Source: Cyprinodon diabolis
Taxonomy: Eukaryota > Chordata > Actinopteri > Cyprinodontiformes > Cyprinodontidae
Direction of reading: 5' to 3'
DNA length: 64,000 nucleotides
NCBI GenBank assembly: GCA_030533445.1
Contig: CM060064.1
Span: 24,678,626 to 24,742,625 of the forward strand
In this document: positions 12,850 to 25,699 of the stretch, piece by piece
Position numbering within the stretch: the stretch's first letter is position 1
Layout of the letters: each line of letters begins with the position of its first letter
Translations under genes and position numbers: made by a program
Notes under the pieces: model-generated
Database searches by the model: none
Told to the model about the DNA's origin: nothing
What the model saw: only the letters and a program-made list of their open reading frames with translations

Positions 12850-12953
<104 letters not shown>

Positions 12954-13098
12954 CTTTGGTAACCTTTATTCCCTAAGGTGGTATGTGGCTGAATTTCTAC
13001 TTCACTGCAGTAAAACAAACTGGTGTTTTGTATTGGCCTGTAGAAAATGCACATACCAAATGGCTCACAAGAGGTGACTGTGGATGAGATTACTGCGA

Positions 13099-13488
13099 TT
13101 ACTGTGGACGAGATTGGGAGATCCCAGCTCTCGCTAGAACCGTACGCTGGAATGACCCAGATGCAAAAAAGTGCAATGTTGCAAGGAGTTTTGTGATATC
13201 TGGTATTGCGTGGGTCCTCCTTGTGGCTGGCTCCAAATCCATTCGGAGTTCCCCCAGCAGCACCAAAATGGCAATGCTGGATAAACGATATGTTTTGATA
13301 AACGTTTCCTCGTTCATTCCAAAAATATTCACACGGAGTGAAAAAATGCGTTCTCTGCGTCTCCTTGCTTCATTTCGATGTCTCCTTCTTGCGACAATAA
13401 CCGCTGCCATGTGTGCGCAATTACGCATACAGACCATTTGCACCTTCTTTTGAAACAATTTAAATATAGAGTCAGATACCGTTAGCAA
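13099..13488 (-). pseudogene. HARBI1-like nuclease, N-terminal fragment
   Basis: The 129-residue frame contains an Arg-rich stretch, TYRLSSIAILVLLGELRMDL, EPATRRTHAIP and LATLHFFASGSFQRTV followed by GISQS. This matches the conserved N-terminal helix-turn-helix part of Harbinger nucleases. It breaks just after GISQS with stops, and the catalytic DDE region is absent. Confidence 0.8.
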
Positions 13489-13798
13489 AATTGCTTTCAG
13501 GTTTGATAAATGACTTTGCGAGTGCTAAATTAATATATTTACATGTTCTCCTCCCACAAGACGCACTTTTGCGTGTAAACGCCCCATATTGCATATCCAT
13601 TGCAGAAAAAGTACTAAATGGATAAGAGACGCTATGTAGCACGTTTTAAAGACCAAATCCTTTTAGCACGCTGTTGATAGATCAGTTTGTACATTTCTTA
13701 GCGTGCGCAGTGAAATAGCTCACGTTTTTATACACGCAAACCTTTGATAGATCCGGCCCTATGTCTCTAATCTAAGTTGTAAAAGTAAAAGTAATAAG

Positions 13799-13834
13799 AA
13801 ATGCTTTACTTCTAAAAAAAGAAGTAAAGCATTT
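13799..13834. repeat. Perfect 15-bp hairpin
   Basis: AAATGCTTTACTTCT (13799-13813) and its exact complement (13820-13834) are separated by six A residues. It lies 40 bases past the Harbinger right end. Confidence 0.85.
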
Positions 13835-13839
13835 ACTTT

Positions 13840-14689
13840 AATAGATCAGGCTGAAAAGCAAGGTCCAGTGATCTGGTCTAGCTTTCATGCACTATTTCAT
13901 TTTACGGGACATTGAAGAAATAGGATGCGACAGCATATAAGGTGATTGTGCCATCAAATTATAATGATCCTGACTTGTTCATGATGTAGTCTGCTTGCAG
14001 CATTCATCTTTTTTCCTATCTGGTGAGTTGGAAACTGTTCGCCATCATTGCATCACTGTTGTTTCTGAATTATTTTTCTCATTTAAGTCTGACCTAATTT
14101 TCTTTTTTAACCAGCAAAAGTTACGCAGCAATTACTCTGCCTGTCTTTATGCTGAGGCCAAGGTCCAGGCCAGACATCAAAACGAGAAGACAGCAACATC
14201 TGTTGTGCTTTTTGTTGCCTCCTTAGAATATTTCTGTCAGGAATTACATTTACATCAAATATGTAAATACATTACATTTCATCAAATATGTTGAGAGCAT
14301 CTGTTAGCAGACCCAGCATGATTAAAAAATAGGTGTCTTTTGTAAGTGCTTTTGCTTTTCTGGACAGAGATACAGGACACCAACTGTAAAATCCCAATAG
14401 TTAGACTGATCATTTCAGTTCACATAAAAGACTGAACCACGTCTGGAGCTGAAAAAAACAGATGAAGCTTTTATAAGTAAGAAAAGTCTGATCTCGTCTA
14501 ATCAGTTTCTTCCATTTTCCCGAATGTTTTCATATTTTGAATCACAATTTAGGGTTTGATTTTTTTTAGAGCAAAGACTCTAAAGTGTTGCCTGGATTTA
14601 TATTCAGCACTCGAAAATACTTCACTCAACATTTTGAACTAATTACAGCTGTAAATCCTTTTCTCAGTACACTGGCCAGCTTCCCTATC
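13840..14689. other. Non-coding
   Basis: No supported exon or recognised repeat. Confidence 0.4.
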
Positions 14690-15045
14690 CCATCCATCAT
14701 CCATTGTCTTCCACTTATTCCAGCAGGGTTTCAGTGGGGTTGATGTCTATCTCCAGCACTCTATGGGTGAGAGGCAGGGTACACCCTGGACAGGTTGCCA
14801 GTCAGTCATAGGGCAACACAGAGACATACAAAGACGTACAACCATGCACACACACACTCATACCTAGGGATAATTTAGAGAAGCCAATTAACCTAAGAGT
14901 CATGTTTTCAGACTGTGGGAGGAAGCCAGAGTACCCGGAGAGAACCCACACATGCACGAGAAGAACATGCAAACTCAATGCAGAATGACTCCGGGCCGGG
15001 AGTCAAACCCGTGTTACAAACTGCGACACCATGCAGCCAACTTCC
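14690..15045 (-). mobile_element. Common teleost interspersed repeat (LINE-type), copy 1
   Basis: Diagnostic phrases of an abundant fish repeat are present: GAGAGGCAGGGTACACCCTG, GACTGTGGGAGGAAGCC and GTACCCGGAGAGAACCCAC. A reverse-orientation copy lies at 48668-48975 and a short decayed piece at 59840-59940. The strand given is the one matching the 48.7-kb copy. The exact family is uncertain. Confidence 0.7.
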
Positions 15046-16660
15046 CTACCCCTTCCCAAATAAAAGGATCCTCACAGCGTAATCCTGCCACCTAGACTTT
15101 TCGAGAAAAAAAAACTATGGTGTCTTCAGGGTTCTAAGCAAAGTTAGCTTTCTTCAACACATAGTGTTTGGAATGTAGCCAAAAATTACAAATTTGGTCT
15201 TATATAACCAAAGCAACTCCTTACACACATTTGCTGTGTGTTTCTGCATGATTTGTGGCAATGAAACTGCATGTCTCATTACTTTCTTTCAATGAGAGTT
15301 TTCTTCTTAAAACTCTTCTATAGTTTTTGCACAACTGACATACAACCTATCTACAGATATATCACTATAAGTTGCAGGTTTTTACAGCTTAAAAAAACAG
15401 TTCATTGAACTATTTAATTGAAATAATAACTAATATTTATGAATATTTAGTTGCAATAATGAAAAAAGAAAATGATAAAGTATTTAAGCATACATTGAAT
15501 TTTTTTTTCAAGTACACAGTGACTGCAAACCCCACGAACACAAATGCTGCTCACATCTATATTTTACACCAAAAAAAAGATGTAAAACCAATAATCCTGA
15601 CAAAATATTAATCTTGTAGCTCTTAAACATAATTGTGTATAATTCATTATTTCTAAGATCTGTCTCATTTTCTGTAACAATAATAAAAAAAAAAATACAA
15701 TACAATATTTGTCCATCCCTGGTTTGCATGGATGCTTTTGATTTATTATAAGTACCATTGTCTCCTAAAACTAAGACAATTTTAATTACCATTCAGCAGT
15801 ACACTTACAATGTGCAAATGTTAAAAATTGGATTAAAAGTTTTGTTGTAAGACTTGTAATAAAAACAGAGGACAAGATAAGAGAAGTATATGTTTAAAAA
15901 ACAAAACAAAAAGAATGCAAATACTCTGACTTATGACTCAAATCTGCCAGCAAAGTATTGATCTGCACAGTAAATACTGTATATCTGTATGACAGTATAC
16001 ATAGTGCAGGTATCTGTGGCCAGGACAAAATAATAGGATAGGATTGTCAATTTATTCGCCTCCACCACTGGACCTGCTGGATCCGTACAATGAAGTGTTG
16101 GAAGCACCTGTTAGTCACATCAGCCAGATCAGAAACAGCCCAGCCTCTTAGCAATACCTACTGGAACTGTCATAATTACATACTTCATTATTACGTCATT
16201 TAGCAAAAGCTACTCAACAGATCCTTGACAGGAACTGTTGAGTTTGTTTGGGTCAGTGTGTTTAAAACCTCGGATAACAAGAATCATGGTGAGAGGGCCT
16301 TCGAGCTGCACCTGCAGCGTGTTCCTCAGGTGATATTCACTGAGCTGTTTCTGTGTAGAAGTGGTGGAGTTGCCATGTGATACAGGGTGGAGGGTAAAAT
16401 CCGGGCTCCGTATTCTCCTATCTCCACCAGCAATCCATTTTACCAGAGCAGCTTCAAAAAACTAAAGAACCTGCGTCAGCGGCCAGACCATTTTGAAGGA
16501 ACGGGAAGTCAGGCAATTTCCTAAAACTGCAAAGGCAAATTGGAATGAAAACTAATTATGGGAACAATTTCATGTATATTAAATAGTAAGCCTATGTGTA
16601 GTATTTATTTACAAAAATATAATTTGCTGTATTTTGAGACTCTGGTTCTGAGGGAAACTG
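15046..16660. other. Non-coding
   Basis: AT-rich DNA with several long A or T runs. No recognisable exon or repeat. Confidence 0.4.
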
Positions 16661-16674
16661 ACTTAGCCCAACTG

Positions 16675-17030
16675 CTAAACAGCTTGGGTGTTTAGCAGTC
16701 TTACTATGTGAGGGATGAAGCTGTTGTGCAATCTGGTTTTTCTGCATTTGAAGCTGCTGAACCTCTTAGCAGACTTTAACTGGGAGAACAGTCCATGGTG
16801 GGTGTGGGAGGGTCTATTATGATTGTCTGAGGCCTGGTCGCAGGATCTGCGAACAGTGTGATGGATGTATGGAGGTGCTGTCCTGATTATTCCCTCTGCG
16901 GCCCTCAACACTCTCTCTATACATTTCCAGACTGCCATGTTGCAAGCCCTGAACCAGGCTTTCTATTGTTCCTCTGTAGAAAGTGATGAGGATTGGAGGG
17001 ATGGGTTTCCTCTCCTTGTCCATTAAAATA
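16675..17030 (-). pseudogene. LINE reverse transcriptase, C-terminal remnant
   Basis: The minus strand reads FYRGTIESLVQGLQHGS in one frame, then MAVWKCIERVLRAAEGIIRT and RKTRLHNSFIPHIVRLLN in another. These match the end of the reverse transcriptase ORF in fish L2/Rex-type LINEs (first-finger region, then an RT-NSFFP-like tail). At least one frameshift separates the parts, and the upstream reverse transcriptase domain is missing. It is a dead 5'-truncated insertion. Confidence 0.75.
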
Positions 17031-17033
17031 CTG

Positions 17034-17325
17034 CACTGGAAAAAATTCAACTCTCATCAAGTAATTTGTTCTTAAAATAAGTGCATTTTTTTCTTGAATT
17101 GAGGAGATTTGTGTGAAACTTTGCCAATGGAACGAGACAATTTACATGTAAAATAAGAAAAAAACAATTGCATTGTCCTATTTCAAGTCTATATTATCTC
17201 ATTGTCTTATTTTAAGAGTAGAAATACTCATTCCACTGGCAAATCATCTTATTTATCTACTCAAATTAGGGTAAATACACCTAATTTAGGAAATATTGGC
17301 TTATTTCCATATCGTTTTTGCAGTG
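17034..17325 (-). mobile_element. CACTGCAAAAACG MITE, copy 1
   Basis: Ends CACTGGAAAAAATTC and CACTGCAAAAACGATA (read inward) form an imperfect TIR pair. Its reverse complement aligns along its length with the element at 23292-23545 (shared AAAATAAG, CAATTTGAG-like and GGAATGAG(C/T)ATTTCT segments), so both belong to one family. Confidence 0.72.
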
Positions 17326-20300
17326 TGCTGTGCTCTCCTCACAAGAGGAACCAGGTAGAGGTCTCTCTATTCTGCAGCTCCTAGCAATCTGATGCTGCAG
17401 ACTCGCTCCACACAGGGCAGAATGTGTACTAATTAGGGGAACTTTGAAGGTTTTTCAGCTGCATTCTTTTAGATATGTCAAAGGAAAAGAGGGGCATACA
17501 ATTATCAGGTTTTATTTGCAAAACAACTCAACAATTATAATTATATACTAGTTTTCTTTTAATTACATTTACACACCACTTCAGTTTAGTATACCAGTTA
17601 AAATCTCAATTGAAGATCAGTTGTTCACAAACTGAAAAATGTTTAAATGTAGGTATACATGCTTTACTTTCATAGCTACAGGGATTATTTCCAGAGCTAA
17701 ACAGGAGGGACTGATGTTCATAGTCATCCTCATCGTCTTCTGCTTGTGCACCACCAGGTCACAGGGCCAACATTCTCAGCCAGACTTCCTTCACCCGAGA
17801 CAGCTCCTCCAGCTCTTTAGGGAAAGCCTGATGCATTCCCAAGCCAGCTGAGAGACATGGTGCTTCCAGCTCCCTCCCAGGGTGATGCATCCAGATCAAC
17901 TGCCTGAAACATTTCAGTAGAGCTGCTCTTAATAGATTTTGTTTCCACCCAAATGTCATGAGAATTAATAGCGAACTTTTAAATTGTCGAAAAAAAGAAA
18001 ATACGTATTAGATGTGTTCCCATCCATTGGACCGAATTAACCTGAAGATGCAAAGCTTAATGTTGTCATATGTTTATGTTACGCTTGTCTGTAATAAACA
18101 AAAAATAGAGGTAGCCACAATCAGGCAAGTTGTACTTAATCATGTCAGCTATTATCAGTGATGTTACAGGTCATCAGAAGAGGGAGTAATGCAATTCTAA
18201 TAGGAAGCTAGCAGCAAAAACAGCTGATCTGTCATGTGATGTAAAAATTCACGTCAGAAATGAATCAACAAATTTGTTTTCATCTCTTCTTATATGCATT
18301 CACTTTTTCCTAGACTCTCCTCTCCAGGGAAAACTGCTTCCAATTCCTTCCTTAGAAATTTAGAGGCAATATATGAAAAAACACTTAAGAACATAAAAAA
18401 CGTCTATGATGACCCGTCTCAAATAATGTGACAGGTGTCAAACACAAGCAGGAGGTGCTGCTAACACCAACAGACTGTCTGCACCAAAAGAAAAGGGACC
18501 AACATGCTGAGAGGATTCTGGATCTAAATTTGCTAACATTCCAGCTGCAGATACATGTAAAACGACTTAAGTGGTCAGTAGATGACTTGATGAAGCTCTT
18601 ATTCCTTCTACCTTTAAAACTCTTAAATAAGAACATTTAAAAAAAAAACACCATAACCCTCATAGCCCCCCACTCCCCCCCATTCCCACCACAGCCCCTC
18701 TTCCCTGGTCCAGGATTTTGCTGTACAAACCAGAAACAGATGTCTGCTGGGGCCCTGCTGAAAGACCCCGCTGTTCTGGATGCCAGCCACATGCTTTTCA
18801 TTCAGAGATGAAGGCTCACAGCTCGCCTTCTTGTGAAGCCAAATCCCCCCCTCCCTAAAAAAAAGGTGGAAAAAAACAAACTCTCCAAATGCCTTCAACT
18901 CTCTTCAAAAGAAGTACATATATGAGCACACCTTTTTGTCTCCACTCCACCATGCATTGTTCCCTGCATCGACTAAAAGCTTTTTTTCCCCGACATTTAT
19001 GGTGAGAGATGAAGCAAAAGTGGAAAAAATAAAAAGTTAGATGTCGCTGACAAAAATATTTCATAAAAGAAACCTTGAAGCACTTGAAGACTGCAAGATT
19101 GCATCCTGTGCGTGAATACCTGAAAACTTGAAATTATGATCCCAGTGCTGAACAGGGGAATTATAACCAGGCCGTAGTTTTTAGATTGCACAAATATCCC
19201 AGCCTTAGTTTCAAATCAAGCACAGCTAACTGAAATTTAACATGTTAACTAGAAGATATCTTCTAAAGCCCAGTGGCAAATCTGTCCAAGCAAAACAGCT
19301 ATTTGAACAGGATCACTGAGAGGGGATTTTATACGCAAGGAAAGTTTTATTCACAGATTCCAAATGAATGCTAAAGAAAACATTAGAGTACAATTAGTTT
19401 AGCGAGCTGCATGGGAACTATGCTCCTAAACTTAATTGTATATTAAAGGCTGGGCACCATGTACCTCTCTGTAAGTCAAAATAAATTAGTGTCTTTGAAC
19501 GTTTGGCATAATATTAAATCCCTTCCTGAGCATTTCTCTAACTTGAAGTGAGATATTATTAACCTTTCAAAGAGGAATAATGCGGGTCTTTGTTGCAGAG
19601 CTTAACATCTTGACACAGTCTCGCTTCACCAGCCAACTCTTTGGGAAGATTGGGAACAAAAGGTGGTGCTGAAAAGATGAATTAACTTGTCAATATTTGA
19701 GCGCTTGAGGACATTTGCTTTGGCTTTCTACAATACATGGGAATAGCACTTCATTTTTTTCGGTGAAGGAATTTCTGTTAATTCTCTTGCCATATTTGTT
19801 AAGTGTAAATCCAGATTAGGTGGTCCTGTACACTAAAGTCACAGGCCACTCTAAGAGTAACCAAGACCAGAATGGTCAGCAAGGAAAACATCATAGTGAC
19901 TCATGCAAATCCTGTTTTTTGTACTCTTTTACCTCTGTGAAACCTATACATTATTTTACTATAAAGCCAAAAATTGCTCCTCTAAAAACAATAAAAATGT
20001 AACATTTAACTTTTTTCCTTACTTTCAGTGGATCAATATGTTCAGCTACTACAAAGCTGAAAACCTATAGGTGTTTTTTGATTATTTGTTAACAAATGCC
20101 ATGTTTTGTGTTTTCAGTGTTTTGCTATTTTGTTATGAGAATCCCCCAATTTCTTTACAGTACGGGACATGTAAAAAAGAAAGAAAATGCAAAATGAATT
20201 TGGGATAAGGCTTTTACAGAACTGAATGGTATAATAAACTTTTCGATTTTTGGAGCAATGAGGGTTGTCTTTTTAAAACCTAGTAATCTCCTATTGAATC

Positions 20301-21839
20301 TACACCTTTGTGACACTTTTAACACTTCAGATCCTCTTAGCTACTTTATATATATATATATATATATATAAACAGGTAAAGGGACCATTTTTTTATAATA
20401 ACTTCCTAATCAGACCTAACTTCAAAAATTCTGTGTTACTCCTTTAAAGTCAGTTTTTTTTATTTCTATGTAAGAATAATTTGGCATATTCAACAACTTT
20501 TCACTGTGCTTTATGCTGCTCAGCTACTTTGATCTTAGCTGCAGTGCTTTGACATCACACCAGGTGTGTAAGCAGGTTAAAGTCATTTTAAACATCTGCA
20601 CCAAAGAATCAAAACCTCGAAGACTGCAGCCAGGGTGAGCCAAGTCATCCTGCTAAATCCCACTGGCTTTGTCTCCTTAAACCAAACTTTAAGAAGACGG
20701 TAGGATCACACAGAGAGGGCAGATTTACAGCAGCAATCTTGAATCCTGGTTTGCAGTAATATCAATATTTAAACAGCTAGTTCACTCCTTTGATCTTTTG
20801 TTTTTTGTTTTTTTCTTCTTTCTTACAGCCCACTGAAGCAGTCATGATCTTCTACATGAAAATGATTACTTTATTTGACAGATTGAGGGGAATATTTGAC
20901 ACATGCATGCTATTTCCACCTCTTCTAATTGCTTTGTTTTCTGGAGCCCATCCCCCAAATAAGGGCGTTTGGGGTGGGAGGGGGTCGAGAAGTTAGCAGT
21001 GAGGGTTCGGAGCCTGCACTGTTATCAGAGTCCTTTTATAACTCCCAGTTCTCTCTTTGAAGTCAGAGCCAGACAACTCAGGAATCCTGCTACCCCCCCA
21101 CCCCGCCCCATTTAACGGTGAGAACTAGGGGGATGGTCTGAGCTGAGCCACGTCTTTGGCCAGCTTTCCCTCATATTTATAATCAGAAGTGATTTCAACT
21201 CACATTTTTATGAGATCCGTGTGCTGTTCCACACAGGAGGAGAAAACACGTCTGAAGTTAACAGAACAGGAAAAAAAAGGAAAAATTAAAAAACGCCTGA
21301 AGCGTTCCTGCTATTTACTTTTTGACTTGGGGATATTTTATCACTGTTTCATCTCTAGACATCCGAGATCCTTTAATCCAATAATTATATCCTGAAAATT
21401 CAACAAAGTAATTTGATCCAAGTAAATAAATAATTAGCGACGCTTGGAGTCGGTTGATGAAATGGTATAACAAAGTAAAATGCTATCTGTGCCAAAGAAA
21501 AAGAATAGATGTGGAAGTAGAAGAAAAACAAAAACACATTAAAGGGAACATTATATAACTTGCATGCAATAATAAGTAGAGCTGTCAATCTAGTTGAATG
21601 TGGAAAATGTATTCCTAAAACTTGTCTTATGTTTTTCTCAGTGGAGACTTTGTGAAAAGTTGTAATTTTATGTTGTAGTTTAACGCTCCAAGTGTATAAA
21701 AAAAAAATTAAAAAAACATAGAAGAATTAATCTGCTTCACAAAATCATTTGATGCATGGATATTTACAAGGCCATTGCAAATTATTGAAACCTCTATAGT
21801 TTTTACATTTTGTCGAATTTCAAATCATTTTATTGGGAT
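17326..21839. other. Non-coding
   Basis: No conserved exon was recognised in about 4.5 kb. A (TA)12 tract lies near 20346-20370. Short open frames have low-complexity or unremarkable translations. Confidence 0.4.
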
Positions 21840-22332
21840 CTTAAAGCTACAGTGTGTAATTTTCAGCGACATCTAGCGGTCAGACTACAGACTGCAGCAA
21901 CATGAACATCTCCCCCCCAACAGTACGGCGAGCGTTACGGGACAAAATGTCTTCCACGACGTCCGCATCACCTACCTTATCAAGTGATGAGGTTTGTTTA
22001 CATAGTTAATTTTACAGATAGTATTTCATTAGTCTGTGTGTTCAGTACCGTCTCAGTTCATCTCTCTCAACTTGCCGTAGTTACTTTCAAGCGTAATGGG
22101 CGATCTCGCAATCGCTAGTTTGTTGGCTCTGCGCTGCCGTAGCGCAAAGATGTCTGCCTCCATGGCTGCGAGACCCGCTCCTATGTAATTATAAATAACG
22201 AATTCTAAGGCAACGCAAATATTAAGGTTAAGAGGCTGAGCTCGTAGATGATGATAAAATAACATAGTTATGTATAATATATTACATTTCTGACTGTATA
22301 TCCCTGTAATTATTACACACTGTAGCTTTAAG
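21840..22332. mobile_element. TTAAAGCTACAGTGTGTAA MITE
   Basis: Perfect inverted ends TTAAAGCTACAGTGTGTAAT (left) and its complement (right, ending at 22331) bound a 490-bp element. The termini include TTAA, which may be the target duplication. No transposase is present. Confidence 0.82.
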
Positions 22333-22784
22333 TGATAGATTAAAACATAGGCATGTGTATCTGTGAAGGGAAAGGTAAATAATGTATGATTTGAAGAAAA
22401 AAAATTTTGTGCATTTTTATTTAACCCCATTTATTCTGATACCCGGAAAACAAATTCACTGCTTTAAACCTATGTTAATGTCAAATAAATTTCACCCATG
22501 CTCAATTTAATCTCAGTAGAAACTCAGCAGTTCTTAAAAGGCCTCAGAGGTGTTAGAGGATATTATTGAACAATCAGTATACTGGAAATACAGAAACAGA
22601 GCAGAAAGATAAGTGCAGCCTTGAAAAATTACTGCAAATTTACAGTTCTAAACATTTCTTTAACATATATATAATGATAAAATATAATACAATACAATAC
22701 AATAACCAATTTTACAAAACATTCAGCAATCTAATGGCAGTGGGGAAGAAACTGTTGTGGAATCTGATGGACCTGCATCCAAAA

Positions 22785-22930
22785 GCTAACCCTAAACCTA
22801 ACCATTACCAATGCATACCTCACCCTAGCCCTAACACAATTCACATCTTAGTCCTAAACCTAACCATTACCAATGCATACCTCACCCTAGCCCTAACCCA
22901 ACTCACACCTTAGTCCTAAACCAAACCATT
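22785..22930 (+). repeat. Telomere-like short minisatellite
   Basis: Two and a partial copy of a roughly 66-base unit rich in CCTAACC and CCCTAGCCCTAAC (units start near 22793 and 22857). It is followed by GTCCTCA-rich sequence and a CA microsatellite at about 23040-23068. Confidence 0.8.
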
Positions 22931-23291
22931 AGCAAAACAGCATATGAGGACCGGCAAAATGTCCTCACTTTGCAACAACTGGTCCTCAATTTAATGGTGA
23001 AATTGGAAAAATGTTCCTCACTCCAATGGCTAGACAGGTACACACACATACACACACACACACACACAAACAACTACGATAAGAGTGCATTGTTTTGCAT
23101 AATAAGTGAACCACAAACTAAGGGTTTCACACTTCTGATCTAACAGATAACAACTATGATCTTGCCAAAGTATGGCTGAAGGTTAAAGGTGACTGTAATT
23201 TCTAAATAATTCTTAAAGTAAATTCTCGATGTGAATCAGTAACAGTCTCTTCTGTCAACACATATCATTGTAAGAAACTGATTTTGAGTTA

Positions 23292-23545
23292 CACTGCAAA
23301 AACGGATCTAAAAAAGTTAGATTATTTTTAAAATAAGTCAGTTTACCCCCAATTTGAGCATGTTTAACAAGACGATCCGCCAAAGGAATGAGCATTTCTG
23401 CTTTTAAAATAAGATAATTAGATAGCATGCACTTGGAATAAGATAAAGGAAATGCTTTTTTTTTTCTTACATTAAACGGAAATCACCTTATTCCATCTGC
23501 ATTTTACCTTAAATAAAGGTAAAATATACTTCAAGAAAAATCTGC
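23292..23545 (+). mobile_element. CACTGCAAAAACG MITE, copy 2
   Basis: The left end CACTGCAAAAACGGATC is clear and the body aligns with the reverse complement of the 17034-17325 copy. The right TIR is lost and a (TTTA)n tract (23548-23589) follows. Confidence 0.65.
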
Positions 23546-23589
23546 CCACTTATATTTATTTATTTATTTATGTATTTATTTATTTATTG

Positions 23590-25012
23590 CTGTGTGTTTT
23601 AAGTACAGGGGCCATAACAGGGTTCAGGACCAGTTCTACACAAGACTGGGCAGAATGTTTATCTTCTAGCAAACTACAACTCTAAGTGTACAACCAAAAC
23701 TACCACTGAATGGTTTTAATTAAAGCTTATGGAAGGTGATTTAAAAAAAATCTACAGCAGGATTAAACAAAAGCTGCCTAAATATACTTCAAACAGAATA
23801 ACGAGAATAAATCCCTGCATTAATTCATTGACGGTGGAAAACACCTAAAAAAAGGCTGCTAATGGAGCAAAGGGTGGTTCTACAAAGCATTGATTGAAGA
23901 CAAGGCGCACTTTTTGAACTTTTAAGAGAAAATTGTTGACAATCATGAATTCTTCTCCTTCCACTTTAACATAATGCACTATTTTGTGTTGAACGATCCA
24001 AACTAATGTCACAGACGTTGGAAGTGTCCTTTTAAAATCACTGTAGATAAACATACTTCTAATTAGTTAATAGAGCCAATAAAATTTATATTGCAATCAG
24101 AGTCAAAAAGAAACTTTCACTACAACAGTGTCGAAGAGGTGAATTCTTCTGTTTTGGACATAAATAGGCTCATTATTATAGCACTAATAACGGAAAATAA
24201 ATTAGTCGCATGACTTTGATTGATGGTAGGGTGGGACCTGCAGTGTAATAAGCGCCAAGGTTATGCCTTTGGTAGTTTTTCCTTCATGGGAGTGTGAAGT
24301 CAGACTCCTCTGAAGCAGAGCAAAGTAGTCTTATAATTTGCCCAGTGTGGGCGGATTACAGCCCTGATATAATCCATAACTCTTCTACTATTAGAACTAC
24401 ACGTCTCACAGTCTGCATGGCCTTTCTGTATAGATTTCTGCCTTTGAGCTCCTGTCATGTTACTTGAAGTCATGTAATGTTATGCCACAGAGGGCTGGTT
24501 TCTGGGAATCCACTAGAATGGAAGGCACTGGATGAGAAAAACACAACCCTGGGTCGTGATGCCAGGAGCCGCAAAAGCAAACTTATATCTGTCACTCTCA
24601 AAAATGACTACATTTCCTTCCAACAGGAGGCTCTGCTGCTGCATCTGTGAGCATCAGGGTCTCTAAGATTCTGGCAAAGACGGAGCAACCGCATCACTTT
24701 GGTGCCAGACATAACAGAAAGGACAGCAAGCTGCAATTTTCACAAACACATCACAGAGCACAGTTCACATCCACTGGGGTCAAGGAGTTCTGGAAGTGAT
24801 CAGCAGAGCAAAGGGGAAGCAGGCACATTCATTACCTTTGCAAAACACTAAAATCTCACACATGGATTCACCAAAAAACGCATTTCATTGCTGCAAAAGT
24901 CTAAAATTATTTGCAAATGTGAGGCAAATTAAAATCAGTTCAATGTATACTATAACATGAGAGATGCAACTATCTATCACAAGGGAAGGAATAAATAAAA
25001 GGAAGTCTGTAC
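23590..25012. other. nkd2 intron 3, nothing recognised
   Basis: Directly downstream (in nkd2 sense) of exon 3. No further nkd2 exon such as the EF-hand exon (consensus FTLYDFDN) is seen on the minus strand. Confidence 0.45.
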
Positions 25013-25371
25013 CTGCATGTTTTTCAGTTTGTGGTCTGTTGCGCTGTACCTCTCGCATTCCTCCATCCCTCTCCGGAGGAAGGCATTCACAACAAAACTG
25101 TCTCCTGGAACAAGGAGAAGCAAGGATTACTAGCAGTCTCTGATTTAAGGGATGATCACTTTTGACTTTCTCTCATCACTCTGAGTGATCAAAGTTTATC
25201 CTCACCTTCAGGGTTTTCTCTGCGCTTATACGCTTTGGATCCAGACGCGAGGGTTTAAAACAGAACATTTATTAGTTTCACTTGCAGTGTAAGGGAAAGA
25301 AAAATAGAACAACCTGCGTTTGTTTCAGCTTTAACAGAGATCTTACCATGTTTTGACAAAAGTTTGCCCAT
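25013..25371 (-). CDS. nkd2: Naked cuticle homolog (nkd2-like), first three coding exons, partial
   Basis: Naked cuticle proteins are myristoylated, membrane-linked inhibitors of Wnt signalling that bind Dishevelled through an EF-hand. Three minus-strand exons join in frame: 25371-25347 (8 codons plus 1 base), 25232-25206 (27 nt) and 25104-25013 (92 nt), giving 48 residues. The N-terminus MGKLLSKHA has Gly2, as needed for N-myristoylation. It continues with the family motif KRRENPEGDSF and then RRGMEECERY. All three donors are GT (GTAAGA, GTGAGG, GTACAG) and acceptors end in AG. The EF-hand and the His-rich C-terminus are not in the window, so the rest must lie to the left beyond position 1 or in exons I could not see. 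The position beside trip13 favours nkd2 over nkd1, though a fish-specific paralogue is possible. Family assignment is firm; the paralogue is inferred. Confidence 0.87.
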
Positions 25372-25690
25372 CCTTAAAATCCTTTCTGTTCCAGGATCAA
25401 TGAAGATATTCCGAAATCCGTCACTTTACATGGTCACATTGTTTCTGTTCAGCGAGAAGAGAACTTCATTCACTGAGGAAAGCGCGATCATTAAAGCATT
25501 GGTTTTAATTCAGATGTTAGAGGAAACAAAAGGAATAAATAAGGTGATCGGTGAGGGTGACGGGGCGCTATCTGCGTCTGGCTCTAGACTTTCCTGCGCT
25601 CGGACTGGTGTGAAACCTCCCCAACGCGGCCAACAGAGGAACATGCGTAAAGTTCAGGTATAAATGCGCACTTCCTGTTTAGATTAATAA
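25372..25690 (-). promoter_or_regulatory. Likely nkd2 5' UTR and CpG-rich promoter
   Basis: The 300 bases upstream of the nkd2 start codon are richer in CpG than the AT-rich surroundings, especially 25545-25640 (several CGG, GCG and CGCG steps). No TATA box is obvious at a sensible distance. The promoter role is inferred from position and composition; the transcription start was not located. Confidence 0.4.
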
Positions 25691-25699
25691 AAGTAAAAC

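Noticed and set aside
14690..15045. A CRISPR-like or rRNA feature
   Set aside because: The repeated phrases belong to a dispersed fish repeat with other copies in the window; there are no regularly spaced direct repeats or rRNA motifs.
22053..22430. 125-codon minus-strand frame
   Set aside because: It spans the right end of a MITE and unrelated flank, with no conserved motif.
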